Position numbers and translations under genes: made by a program
Shown here: one piece after another, positions 54,901 through 63,002 of the stretch
Numbering within the stretch: the first letter of the stretch is position 1
Layout of the letters: every line of letters begins with the position of its first letter
Notes under the pieces: generated by a model
What the model was told of the DNA's origin: nothing
Database searches by the model: none
The model's input: the letters and a program-made list of their open reading frames with translations, nothing else
DNA from: Rhizobium lusitanum
GTDB taxonomy: Bacteria; Pseudomonadota; Alphaproteobacteria; Rhizobiales; Rhizobiaceae
Length of the DNA stretch: 64,000 nt
Direction: 5' to 3'
Assembly: GCF_014189535.1 (NCBI RefSeq)
Contig: NZ_CP050307.1
Coordinates: 1,302,001-1,366,000, forward strand

Positions 54901-55523
54901 ATGAAGTGGGTTCCGAAGAATATCGATCGGCTGGCCGAAGCCCTGCTGGAACATCTCTACCTTGTCTTCTCGTCCGTCGGGATCGCTCTGGTCATCTCGC
55001 TGATCGTCGGCATATGGGCGGCGCGCAGGCCCCGCACCTTCAGCGCCATCGTCATGGTAACGGGCGTCCTCTTCGCCGTGCCGAGCCTTGCGCTTTTCGC
55101 CCTGCTCATTCCGACCCTCGGCATCGGCGCAGCCCCGCCATCACCGGCCTTGCGGCCTATTCGCTGATGATCCTCATCCGCAACATCGGGCTTGGCTTCC
55201 AGGCCATCCCCCGCGACGTGCTAGATGCCGCGCACGGCATGGGATACGGAACCATCAGACGTATCTGGGAAATCGAGCTCCCGCTTGCAATGCCCTTCAT
55301 CGTCGGCGGCATCCGCATCGCCATGGTCACGGTGATCGGCATTGCCACCGTTGCGGCCTACATCAATGCCGGCGGCCTCGGCGTGATCATCTTCGAGGGC
55401 ATCGACCAGCGTTTCCCGGAAAAGATCCTCGCCGGCGGCCTGCTCACCTCGGCGCTGGCGCTTTTCACCGATTATCTCTTCGCGGCGATCGAAAAGATGC
55501 TCCGCCGTCGCAGCGGGAGGTAG
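54901..55523 (+). pseudogene. Betaine-type ABC permease B1, frameshifted
   Basis: An OpuCB/ProW-type permease in two frames. The first frame runs from the ATG at 54901 through VPSLALFALLIPTLGIGAA. A one-base deletion near 55136-55140 (CCCCGCCATC, where CCCCGGCCATC would restore PAITGLAAYS) then ends it at 55167. The next frame continues perfectly as ITGLAAYSLMILIRNIGLGF to the stop at 55523, including the loop DAAHGMGYGTIRRIWEIELPLAMPFIVGG. Everything else is intact, so this is either a very recent mutation or a sequencing error at a C-rich run. Confidence 0.85.
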
Positions 55524-55528
55524 ACAGA

Positions 55529-56164
55529 ATGATCCTGATCGACGCCTTCCACTGGATCGCCAGCAATCCCGGCATTTTCTTCAGCGCCTTCAATCGTCAC
55601 ATGCTGATGTGCGCGATTTCGCTCGGTATCGCACTGGTAATTGCCATCCCGCTTGGCTTTCTCGTCGCCAGAATGCCGCGCGCCGCCTTCGTCGCCGTCA
55701 ACATAGCCGGTTCGCTGCGCTCCATTCCAAGCCTGGCGATCCTCTCGGCGGCCATGCCCTTCCTCGGCATCGGCCTCCTGCCCTCGGTCATCGCCCTCAT
55801 CGTACTGGCGGTGCCGCCGCTCCTGCTCAACACCATCGTCGGCATCCGCGAAATCGACCCTGCCCTTCTCGACGCCGCCAGCGGCATGGGCATGGGACGC
55901 CGCGATATCCTCTGGCAGATCGAAGCACCGCTTTCCGTACCCTCGATCCTTGCCGGCGTTCGCACCAGCGCCATCCAGGTGATCGGCGGCGCGGCGCTTG
56001 CCTCCTTCATCGGCGGCGGCGGGCTTGGCGACTTCATCAATGCCGGCATCGCCATCATGAACATGCCGCGCCTGCTGGTCGGCGCACTTCCCATCGCCCT
56101 TCTCGCCATCCTCGCCGAACTCACCTTCGGCTGGCTGGAGCGATTTTTCACTCAAAGACGATGA
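55529..56164 (+). CDS. Betaine-type ABC permease B2
   Basis: A 211-residue permease with GSLRSIPSLAILSAAMPFLGIG and the coupling loop DAASGMGMGRRDILWQIEAPLSVPSILAGVR, ending in SFIGGGGLGDFINAGIAIMNMPRLLVGA. GGGAGG precedes the ATG at 55529. It is intact, in contrast to its neighbours on both sides, and starts 5 bases after the permease B1 stop. Confidence 0.9.
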   Translation: MILIDAFHWIASNPGIFFSAFNRHMLMCAISLGIALVIAIPLGFLVARMPRAAFVAVNIAGSLRSIPSLAILSAAMPFLGIGLLPSVIALIVLAVPPLLLNTIVGIREIDPALLDAASGMGMGRRDILWQIEAPLSVPSILAGVRTSAIQVIGGAALASFIGGGGLGDFINAGIAIMNMPRLLVGALPIALLAILAELTFGWLERFFTQRR

Positions 56165-56182
56165 CCGCGGAAGGCCATTGCC

Positions 56183-57120
56183 ATGATACGACTCGACCAT
56201 GTCACCAAGAACTATGAGGGAAGCGAGCGCCACGCCGTCGACACCCTTGAGCTTGAGATCGAAACGGGCACGACGGTCGCGCTGATCGGCCCCTCCGGCT
56301 GCGGCAAGACCACGACCATGCGGATGATCAACCGGCTGGAAACGCCGACGCGCGGCCGCGTGCTGGTCAATGGACGGGATGTGGCGGAGACCGATCAGAA
56401 GCAGCTTCGTCGCAGCATCGGCTATGTCATCCAGCAGGTCGGGCTCTTCCCGCATATGACGATCGAGCGCAATGTCGCGACGGTGCCGCGCCTGCTCGGC
56501 TGGGACAAGGCAAGGATAGACCGCCGCATCGACGAGCTTCTCGACCTGGTCGGCCTCGATCCCGCCATCATGCGCCGCCGCCTGCCGCATGAGCTTTCGG
56601 GCGGGCAGCGGCAGCGGGTCGGTTTTGCCCGGGCGCTGGCCGCCGATCCCGCCATCATGCTGATGGACGAGCCTTTCGGCGCGATCGATCCCATCACCCG
56701 CGTGCGGTTGCAGGACGAATTCCGGCAGATCCTGAAAAAGTCAGCAAGACCGTGGTCATCGTCACCCACGATATCGACGAGGCGATCAAGATGGGCGACC
56801 GCATCGCCATCATGCGCGACGGGCGCCTGCTGCAATATGATACGCCGGAAGCGATCCTCGCCCGTCCCGCCAACAATTTCGTGGAAAGCTTCCTCGGGCC
56901 GGACCGGGCGATCAAGCGCCTGAGCCTGATCGAAGTGGCAAGCGTCATGGCGCCGCCCGCAACTGAGGTTTCCGCTGTCTCCATCGGCCCCAGCGCCAGT
57001 CTCCATGATGCTCTGGCGCTGATCCTGGCCGATGACCTGCAGGGTCTGGATGTCAGGGTCGAGAGTGGCGATAGGGTCGGGTATCTATCGCGCGAGGCGG
57101 TGCTTTCCGCGCATCGGTAG
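56183..57120 (+). pseudogene. Betaine-type ABC transporter ATPase B, frameshifted
   Basis: An OpuCA/ProV-type ATPase. The first frame is intact through Walker [11 protein letters not shown], signature LSGGQRQRV and Walker [30 protein letters not shown]. It then breaks at AAAAAGTCAGC (about 56732-56742), where one extra G would restore [22 protein letters not shown]. The correct continuation lies one frame back, from [10 protein letters not shown] to the stop at 57120, with a short CBS-like tail. In the shifted frame the H-loop is lost. It is the second single-base deletion in this transporter. Confidence 0.85.
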
Positions 57121-57181
57121 GATGGAGCTTTCCCGCTGCGAGGACTTGCTCTTGGCGAGGACAATCACGCCCGAGCCCGTC

Positions 57182-57472
57182 TCAGCGCAACCAGTTTTCA
57201 ACGTCGCGCGGCCCATAGACGACCGCAAAGACAAAGATCCCGTAAGTCATCGGCTCGTAGATGACAACATAACGCCCCTCAATGAGAATTCCCGCCGTGG
57301 GGCTCAATTCCGGCCGAGGAGACCCCATGAGAGGCTGTCCTGCCGCAAGCTCGGCCTTGTCCAAAATCCGCGTGAGAAGGGCATCCGCTGCCCGTTCATT
57401 GTCCGGCGCGATCATGCGCCATATTTGGCGCAAATCTTCCTCTGCCTTGGGGCTTAGAATGTATTTAGCCAC
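57182..57472 (-). CDS. ParE/RelE-family toxin
   Basis: A 96-residue basic protein with the ParE/RelE fold pattern: SPKAEEDLRQIWRMIAPDN, an internal GSPRPEL, and the C-terminal GRYVVIYEPMTYGIFVFAVVYGPRD. ParE toxins poison gyrase; RelE-like ones cut mRNA. It overlaps the antitoxin gene by 8 bases, the normal order antitoxin then toxin. It lies between the end of operon B and the APC permease, as a stability cassette would. Confidence 0.9.
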   Translation of the reverse strand: MAKYILSPKAEEDLRQIWRMIAPDNERAADALLTRILDKAELAAGQPLMGSPRPELSPTAGILIEGRYVVIYEPMTYGIFVFAVVYGPRDVENWLR

Positions 57473-57740
57473 CGCGACGGATTTCCGCCTTCAACTCCGC
57501 CAGAAGGGTTTTGGCATCAACCTCACGGCCTTCGCCACTTGCCATGCCCTCGTCATATGCTCTCTTGAGGCGATTGATCTCCAACAGACGAATTTCTTCG
57601 CGCTGCTCCCATAAACGCAGGGCATCCCGAACCACCTCGCTATTGGAGGCATAAGCTCCGGATTCAACAGCATCGTGCAAACGCGCCACCTGCTGCGGAG
57701 AAAGGGATATAGTGAGGGTTCTCATGGGCTCGGTTTTCAT
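57465..57740 (-). CDS. ParD-like ribbon-helix-helix antitoxin
   Basis: A 91-residue protein with N-terminal ribbon-helix-helix MRTLTISLSPQQVARLHDAVESGAYASNSEVVRDALRLWEQRE and an acidic/helical C-terminal tail that would wrap the toxin. The start could be ATG 57740 or ATG 57725 (which begins the family motif). The predicted promoter places transcription initiation almost at 57740, so the upstream ATG would be leaderless and the inner one preferable. It represses its own promoter with the toxin. Confidence 0.9.
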   Translation of the reverse strand: MKTEPMRTLTISLSPQQVARLHDAVESGAYASNSEVVRDALRLWEQREEIRLLEINRLKRAYDEGMASGEGREVDAKTLLAELKAEIRRGG

Positions 57741-57746
57741 CGTCTA

Positions 57747-57785
57747 TTTATAACAGCCCTAACAAGAACTAACAAGAACTAACAA
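57747..57785 (-). promoter_or_regulatory. parDE promoter with tandem 10-base repeats
   Basis: On the minus strand TTGTTA (57770-57775) and TATAAA (57747-57752) are separated by 17 bases. The -35 part is embedded in tandem copies of AACAAGAACT (57761-57780 plus a partial copy). Direct repeats over the promoter are a typical ParD-type autoregulatory operator. Confidence 0.7.
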
Positions 57786-57827
57786 TATCGCATAGTGAGG
57801 TCACCACCTTGGTCTCAACCAAGACAA

Positions 57828-57857
57828 ATCCCCGCTGCGGTTCACCGCAACGGGGAT
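57828..57857 (-). terminator. Terminator of the APC permease gene
   Basis: ATCCCCG...CGGGGAT encloses TGCGG-TTCA-CCGCA: a 12-pair stem with one C/A mismatch. On the minus strand it is followed by TTTGTCTT. It lies 25 bases beyond the permease stop. Confidence 0.75.
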
Positions 57858-57882
57858 CGGCACTATTCCATCAGACCCTTCC

Positions 57883-59667
57883 CTAAGCCGGCAGCTGGAA
57901 GAACCAGTTGGCGAACAGCACGATGGCAAGGCCGCCGGCGATTGCGAGATAGGGCAGGATGCCTGCCTTCTTGACGCCGAGATCCTGGCCGACCAGGCCG
58001 AGATCGTCCATGGCGCCGGCCGGGAACTTGCCGCCGTCGCGCACATAATGCCGATAGGCGAAGACCGGCAGGATCAGGGCCGCGAAGGCGAAGCCGACCC
58101 AGAGCGCGTTGGCGTAACCCCAGACCTTGGCGCCGGCGCCGAGGAAGAGAGCGTTGACGAAGGCAAGGATGGTGTTGAGGCCGATCAACCAGGTCGGCGC
58201 CTTCCACGGACGCTCGATATGGCCGGAGTCCATCCGGTGGATCCAGCCGGAGTTGAGGTTCAGGAAGTTGAAGATGATGTAGCCGACATTGGAGACGGCC
58301 AGCACGAAGAAGTAGCCGCTTGCATCGGATGCGATCGCCAGCAGGAAGAGGTTGAAGGCGAAATCCGTCCACATCGCCCTAGTTGGTGCGCCGTTCTCGT
58401 TCACATGGTCGAGATATTTAGGCAGCCAGCCGTCCTTCGAGCCTTGGTAGAGCGTGCGCGAGGAACCGGCCATCGCCGTCATGATGGCGAGGAAGAGCGC
58501 CATGATCATCAGGACAACAAGGAGTTGGGTAACGATACGGCCGGCGCTGATCAGGCCGCCAAGCGCTTCCGCAACGCCGGTGCCGTCGACGATGCCGGGC
58601 GCCAGCATGCCACTATGGCCGAGCACGCCCTGGAAGGCGAAGGGCACGAGGAAGAAGAACAGGCAGCAGACGAGGCCGGAATAGAAGATCGCCTTAAAGG
58701 TATCGGTCTTCGGGTCCTTGAGCTCGCGGGTGTAGCAGACGGCGGTCTCGAAACCGTAGGTCGACCACGCCGCGATATAGAGGCCGCCAAGGAAGAGCGT
58801 CCAGCCACCATTGCTCCAGGTGCCATCGGTGGCGGCATAGGCGGCGGTGGGCGGCATGAGACCCGTGACGTTGGTGGCGGCGATCTGGCCGCTAAAAATC
58901 GGATAGACGCCGATAATAAGCAACGGCACGAGAACGATGATCGCCAGCCATTTCTGGACGCTTGCCGTTTCCGAGATGCCACGATGCTGGATCGCAAAGA
59001 TGACCAGCATCAGGATGCCGCCGATGAAGAAGGTGGCGTTGATGTTGGCGGTTGCAAGAAACGGAATGCTGAAGCTGAAGAGCGACCAGTTGCGGATCGC
59101 GGGCGTCAGCGCCGAAACGCCATCGGCGCTAAGCAGCGCCGTGACGGCATCCGCCGGCGCGGTGCCGGCATGCGCGGTAATATATTCGGCAACGCGGGGG
59201 CTATCGGCCGCGATGGACGTGGCATGCGCGCTGATCCACGCGATAACAGCCTGCGAATCCGCCGCCGGGATCGGGTAGAAAGCGTTGAGAATATAGCCGG
59301 CAGCGATGGCGCAGCCCAGCGACAGCACCGGCGACCAGGCAAACCAGTTGCACCAGACGGAGAGCGGCGCGATGAACTTCGAATAACGCAGCCATGCCGT
59401 TGCGCCATAAACCGAGGCGCCGCCGGACTTGTTGCCGAACATGCCGGCGATTTCCGCATAGGTAAAGGACTGCAGGAACCCCATGACCATCGAAATGATC
59501 CAGACGACGAAGGCAAGCTTGCCGGTCGCGCCGGCGATACCGCCGATGGAGAAAAGAACAAGCGGCGGCACGCCCGCAGCCACCCAGAACGCGCCCTTCC
59601 AGTCGAGCGCGCGTATAAGCTTACCTTCGGTGCCAGCAGGAGCGCTGGCGTCCACAATATCCGTCAT
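57883..59667 (-). CDS. APC-superfamily amino acid/amine permease
   Basis: A 594-residue inner-membrane transporter with about 12 hydrophobic segments. It has the APC-type first helix GVPPLVLFSIGGIAGATGKLAFVVW, an extended periplasmic loop at about residues 130-200 and the later motif YGFETAVCYTRELKDPKTDTFKAI. It is a secondary importer for an amino acid, amine or amine oxide. It is divergent from the TMAO-demethylase gene, with 244 bases between, so a role in taking up a methylated amine or related compound is plausible but unproven. Confidence 0.88.
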   Translation of the reverse strand: MTDIVDASAPAGTEGKLIRALDWKGAFWVAAGVPPLVLFSIGGIAGATGKLAFVVWIISMVMGFLQSFTYAEIAGMFGNKSGGASVYGATAWLRYSKFIAPLSVWCNWFAWSPVLSLGCAIAAGYILNAFYPIPAADSQAVIAWISAHATSIAADSPRVAEYITAHAGTAPADAVTALLSADGVSALTPAIRNWSLFSFSIPFLATANINATFFIGGILMLVIFAIQHRGISETASVQKWLAIIVLVPLLIIGVYPIFSGQIAATNVTGLMPPTAAYAATDGTWSNGGWTLFLGGLYIAAWSTYGFETAVCYTRELKDPKTDTFKAIFYSGLVCCLFFFLVPFAFQGVLGHSGMLAPGIVDGTGVAEALGGLISAGRIVTQLLVVLMIMALFLAIMTAMAGSSRTLYQGSKDGWLPKYLDHVNENGAPTRAMWTDFAFNLFLLAIASDASGYFFVLAVSNVGYIIFNFLNLNSGWIHRMDSGHIERPWKAPTWLIGLNTILAFVNALFLGAGAKVWGYANALWVGFAFAALILPVFAYRHYVRDGGKFPAGAMDDLGLVGQDLGVKKAGILPYLAIAGGLAIVLFANWFFQLPA

Positions 59668-59694
59668 CGGTGCAGTTCCCCATTTATTGTTCCG

Positions 59695-59713
59695 GACGTA
59701 TCTGTCGTACGTC
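59695..59713. promoter_or_regulatory. Inverted repeat between APC permease and tdm
   Basis: GACGTA-N7-TACGTC with perfect 6-base arms lies 28 bases upstream of the permease start and about 200 bases from tdm. It is a candidate operator. It differs from the HutC-type boxes, and no TGTATATACA copy was seen in 59668-59911. The rest of this interval is AT-rich near 59800-59850. Confidence 0.4.
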
Positions 59714-59911
59714 TCCCTGAACGTGCCTCCCTGGCATTTCAGGCCCGCCGGTGGTTTTGAAGATCCGTGTTTCCTGCACGGATTTCCGAGTCTAGGCCCT
59801 TTATAGATAGTGAAGATATTTTCTTTTTAGTCAATATCCCTTTACTTTCGGATGGCATTTTGTCAGCATGAATGGCGTGCCGGGAGGCACATCACTCCCC
59901 GAGAGGGTTGC

Positions 59912-62281
59912 ATGCGAGATCTCCATCCGACAGCCGCCGGAGTGCGGCCCGTTTCGGCCAGTATCATCCACTATCCCGGCATTCCGGCGCTGCCGCCGAA
60001 TACCGAGCGCTACCGCTGTAAGGGCGGCGGATCGCTTGTTGTGCGCGTCGAACCTGGAGACCATGTCACAGTGACCGACAGCGAGGGCGGACAGGCCTGC
60101 GAGCTATCCTTCCTGGACGAGAAAGGCCGCTTTCAATCGGCGGGCCTCGGCGTGGCATTCACCGGCAATGCCGACGGCCTCAAAACCATTCTGTCCTCCG
60201 ATGACGAAGGCGCCCAGCGTACGCGTACGGCCTTGCAGCGGCGCGGCGCCGATCTTGCCAAGGCCGGCGCCATCGGCATCTTCGGAGAAGCAACAACGCC
60301 CGGCAGCACGGCCGAATTCACCATCGCGCTGAAAGGCCTGCTGATCGTCGCGGCCCCGGGCGACGCCATGTCGCCGGAGGCGCAAGCGACGGTGACGCCA
60401 ATCGAGGTCAGGATACGGCGCAGCCAACTCATTCGAGACTATGCCTCCGCTCTGCCGGAGCCCCTGGCCGACCCGATCGAGGATGTCCGTATCAGGGCTG
60501 GCGCCGCCTCTGCCTATTTCGTCCGCGCCGGCGAATTCATCCAGATCATCGATGTCTATGGCCGGCAATGCACCGACTTCCAGGCATTTGCCGCCCGCAA
60601 GGTGGACAAGGGGCTTGATCTCGCGCTCGATTCCACCGTCACCCGCACCCTGCTCGGCCGCAGCTATCCTACCCCTGGCCTGCCGTCGAAAGCCTTCGAC
60701 CGCGATTTCGAGCCGCTGGTGGAGATCGTGCAGGACACGGTCGGCCGCCACGACGCCTTCGCGACCGCCTGCAATTCGCGCTATTACGACGATATGGGCT
60801 ATCCCGGCCATGTGAATTGCACCGACAATTTCAACTCAGCGCTGGCGCCCTATGGCATTGCCGGCCGCAAAGGCTGGGAAGCACTCAACTATTTCTACAA
60901 CACCAATATCGACCACAATAATCAGCTCTACCTCGACGAACCCTGGTCGCGACCGGGCGATTATGTGTTGATGCGGGCGCTGACCGATCTCGTCTGCGTC
61001 TCCTCCTCTTGCCCCGACGATATCGACGCGGCAAATGGCTGGGATCCGACGGATATCCACGTCCGCACCTTTTCCGGAAAAGAGAAATTCACACGAGCGG
61101 TAGCCTATCGCATGACCCCTGACGCCGACGCTGAACTGACGCGCGAAACCGCGTTTCATCCCCGCCTCTCTGCCCTGACGCGGGACTACACCGAATATCG
61201 CGGCTTTTGGCTGCCGAACCGCTTTTCCTCCGAAGGGCCGGTCGAGGAATATTGGGCCTGCCGCGAAAGGGCAGTTGTCATCGACCTCTCGCCGCTCCGC
61301 AAGTTCGAGGTGACGGGACCGGATGCCGAGGAGTTGCTGCAATATTGCCTGACGCGCGACGTCCGCAAGCTTTCGACCGGCCAGGTCGTGTATTCCGCCA
61401 TGTGCTACGAAAACGGTGGGATGATCGACGACGGCACGCTCTTCCGCCTCGGAGACAAGAATTTCCGCTGGATCGGCGGCGATGATTACAGCGGCATCTG
61501 GCTGCGCGAACAGGCGGAGAAAAAGGGCTTCAAGGCCTGGGTCCGCTCATCGACCGACCAGATGCACAATATCGCCCTCCAGGGGCCGAAAAGCCGCGAT
61601 ATCCTGAAGGAGATCATCTGGACCGCGCCGCGCCAACCGACGATCGGCGAACTCGAATGGTTCCGCTTCGCCGTCGGCCGCATCGGCGGTTTCGAAGGCG
61701 CGCCCGTGGTCGTCTCGCGCACGGGCTATACCGGCGAACTCGGCTACGAGATCTTCTGTCATCCGAAGGATGCCCTTACCGTCTTCGACGCCGTCTGGAA
61801 GGCCGGAGAACCCTATGGGCTGAAGCCGATGGGGCTCGAAGCGCTGGATATGGTCCGCATCGAGGCCGGCCTGATCTTTGCCCATCACGAGTTTACCGAC
61901 CAGACCGATCCCTTCGAGGCCGGCATCGGCTTCACCGTGCCGCTGAAATCCAAGCAGGATGATTTCATCGGTCGCGAGGCGCTGATCCGTCGCAAGGAGA
62001 ACCCGCGCCACCTGATGGTCGGGCTGGAGATCCAGGCCAATGAAGCGGTCGGCCACGGCGACTGCGTCCATATCGGCCGCGCGCAGGTTGGCGTCGTCAC
62101 CAGCGCCACGCGCTCACCGATCCTTGGCAAGACGATCGCGCTCGCCCGCATCGACGTTCAGCATGCGGGTGTCGGTACGAAGGTCGAGATCGGCAAGCTC
62201 GATGGCCACCAGAAGCGTCTACCGGCCACCATCGTGCCGCTATCGCACTACGATCCGCAAAAGACGCGGCCACGTTCGTAA
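59912..62281 (+). CDS. tdm: Trimethylamine-N-oxide demethylase Tdm
   Basis: A 789-residue two-part protein. The N-terminal part is a DUF1989-type domain (about 1-370) with conserved Cys/His/Asp metal-ligand candidates in GRQCTDFQAF, GRHDAFATACN, HVNCTDNFN and VCVSSSCPDD. The C-terminal part is a GcvT-like tetrahydrofolate-binding domain (about 420-785: GPDAEELLQYCLTRDV, ALQGPKSRDIL, SRTGYTGELGYEIF, GLEALDMVRIEAG). This fusion defines Tdm, which splits TMAO into dimethylamine and formaldehyde, the latter caught by THF. The nearby tmm gene supports this. ATG 59912 follows GAGAGGG; an in-frame ATG at 59852 is less likely. Confidence 0.9.
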   Translation: MRDLHPTAAGVRPVSASIIHYPGIPALPPNTERYRCKGGGSLVVRVEPGDHVTVTDSEGGQACELSFLDEKGRFQSAGLGVAFTGNADGLKTILSSDDEGAQRTRTALQRRGADLAKAGAIGIFGEATTPGSTAEFTIALKGLLIVAAPGDAMSPEAQATVTPIEVRIRRSQLIRDYASALPEPLADPIEDVRIRAGAASAYFVRAGEFIQIIDVYGRQCTDFQAFAARKVDKGLDLALDSTVTRTLLGRSYPTPGLPSKAFDRDFEPLVEIVQDTVGRHDAFATACNSRYYDDMGYPGHVNCTDNFNSALAPYGIAGRKGWEALNYFYNTNIDHNNQLYLDEPWSRPGDYVLMRALTDLVCVSSSCPDDIDAANGWDPTDIHVRTFSGKEKFTRAVAYRMTPDADAELTRETAFHPRLSALTRDYTEYRGFWLPNRFSSEGPVEEYWACRERAVVIDLSPLRKFEVTGPDAEELLQYCLTRDVRKLSTGQVVYSAMCYENGGMIDDGTLFRLGDKNFRWIGGDDYSGIWLREQAEKKGFKAWVRSSTDQMHNIALQGPKSRDILKEIIWTAPRQPTIGELEWFRFAVGRIGGFEGAPVVVSRTGYTGELGYEIFCHPKDALTVFDAVWKAGEPYGLKPMGLEALDMVRIEAGLIFAHHEFTDQTDPFEAGIGFTVPLKSKQDDFIGREALIRRKENPRHLMVGLEIQANEAVGHGDCVHIGRAQVGVVTSATRSPILGKTIALARIDVQHAGVGTKVEIGKLDGHQKRLPATIVPLSHYDPQKTRPRS

Positions 62282-62293
62282 GTAATTACTTAC
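62278..62293. other. 16-bp palindrome holding both convergent stop codons
   Basis: GTAAGTAATTACTTAC is a perfect palindrome. The tdm TAA (62279-62281, plus strand) and the PAS-protein TAA (62290-62292, minus strand) sit symmetrically in it, so the two 3' ends are mirror images. No separate terminator fits between them. Confidence 0.7.
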
Positions 62294-62898
62294 TCCGTCT
62301 TGCGCTGCGCATTCGAGATCGCGCGCGCCGCCTCTTCCGAGGAGTTGGCGAGCGTGCGCATTTCCGCCGCAAGCACCGCAAAGCCCGATCCGGCCGTTCC
62401 TGCTCTCGCCGCCTCGATGCCGGCATTGACGGCGAGCAGTTTCAGGTAGCGCAACGACTGCAATATCTCGCCGGTCTTCGATGCCGTCACCCGCATGTCG
62501 GAGGTCTGTTCGTCGATGCGTTGATAGAGCGACTCGATATTGATGATGCTGCCTTCGAGATAGAGCAGTTCACCGGCCTCGCCCCAGACGCCGCCACCGG
62601 TTTCCGTCACCCAGATGAAATGACCTTCGTTGTGGCGAATGCGATATTCCATCGTCCAGTCGGCGCGGCTTTCCAATGCCTTGCCGACGACCTCGTCCAT
62701 AACAGGCACGTCGTCTTCACACATGATGGAGGTGAAGGTTCGTGCCCGGTTACCGATGATCTCGTCCGCCGGATAACCGAAGACGCGTTCGATGCCGTTT
62801 GTCATCTCCAACATCGTATAATTTTCATCCGCGCGGCAGCGATAGAGAAAACCGTTCATGCGGCCAAGAATGCTTGTTTGGAAATCCATGACGACCAT
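62290..62898 (-). CDS. PAS-domain protein with a short chemoreceptor-type signalling hairpin
   Basis: A 202-residue soluble protein. A PAS domain (about 10-125: MTNGIERVFGYPADEIIGNRARTFTSIMCEDD...EYRIRHNEGHFIWVTETG) is followed by a helix carrying LKLLAVNAGIEAARAGTAGSGFAVLAAEMRTLA, the tip of the methyl-accepting chemotaxis domain. Only the hairpin tip is present; the long coiled-coil arms and methylation regions are missing. It lies downstream of tmm on the same strand. It may be a minimal soluble chemoreceptor or scaffold linked to amine metabolism, or a truncated receptor. Confidence 0.82.
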   Translation of the reverse strand: MVVMDFQTSILGRMNGFLYRCRADENYTMLEMTNGIERVFGYPADEIIGNRARTFTSIMCEDDVPVMDEVVGKALESRADWTMEYRIRHNEGHFIWVTETGGGVWGEAGELLYLEGSIINIESLYQRIDEQTSDMRVTASKTGEILQSLRYLKLLAVNAGIEAARAGTAGSGFAVLAAEMRTLANSSEEAARAISNAQRKTE

Positions 62899-62948
62899 GC
62901 CCGAAAAAGGAGTTGCGGATCAAATTACTTCGTCTCATCTCAAACGCG

Positions 62949-62981
62949 CCGGCAAGGGCCGCGATGAGCAGCCCTTGCCGG
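62949..62981 (-). terminator. Hairpin downstream of tmm
   Basis: CCGGCAAGGGC (62949-62959) and GCCCTTGCCGG (62971-62981) form a perfect 11-bp stem with an 11-base loop, 22 bases beyond the tmm stop on the minus strand. Only a short T-stretch follows, so read-through into the PAS gene is possible. Confidence 0.7.
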
Positions 62982-63002
62982 TTACGCAACGCTTGAAAAG
63001 CA

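Noticed and set aside
57761..57785. Tandem AACAAGAACT repeats considered as a CRISPR or plasmid iteron array
   Set aside because: There are only two and a half 10-base units without spacers, directly over the parDE promoter; an autoregulatory operator explains them better.
58048..59760. A 570-codon plus-strand frame opposite the APC permease
   Set aside because: It is an Arg/Asp/His-rich shadow of a clear membrane-transporter gene, without a ribosome site or family features.
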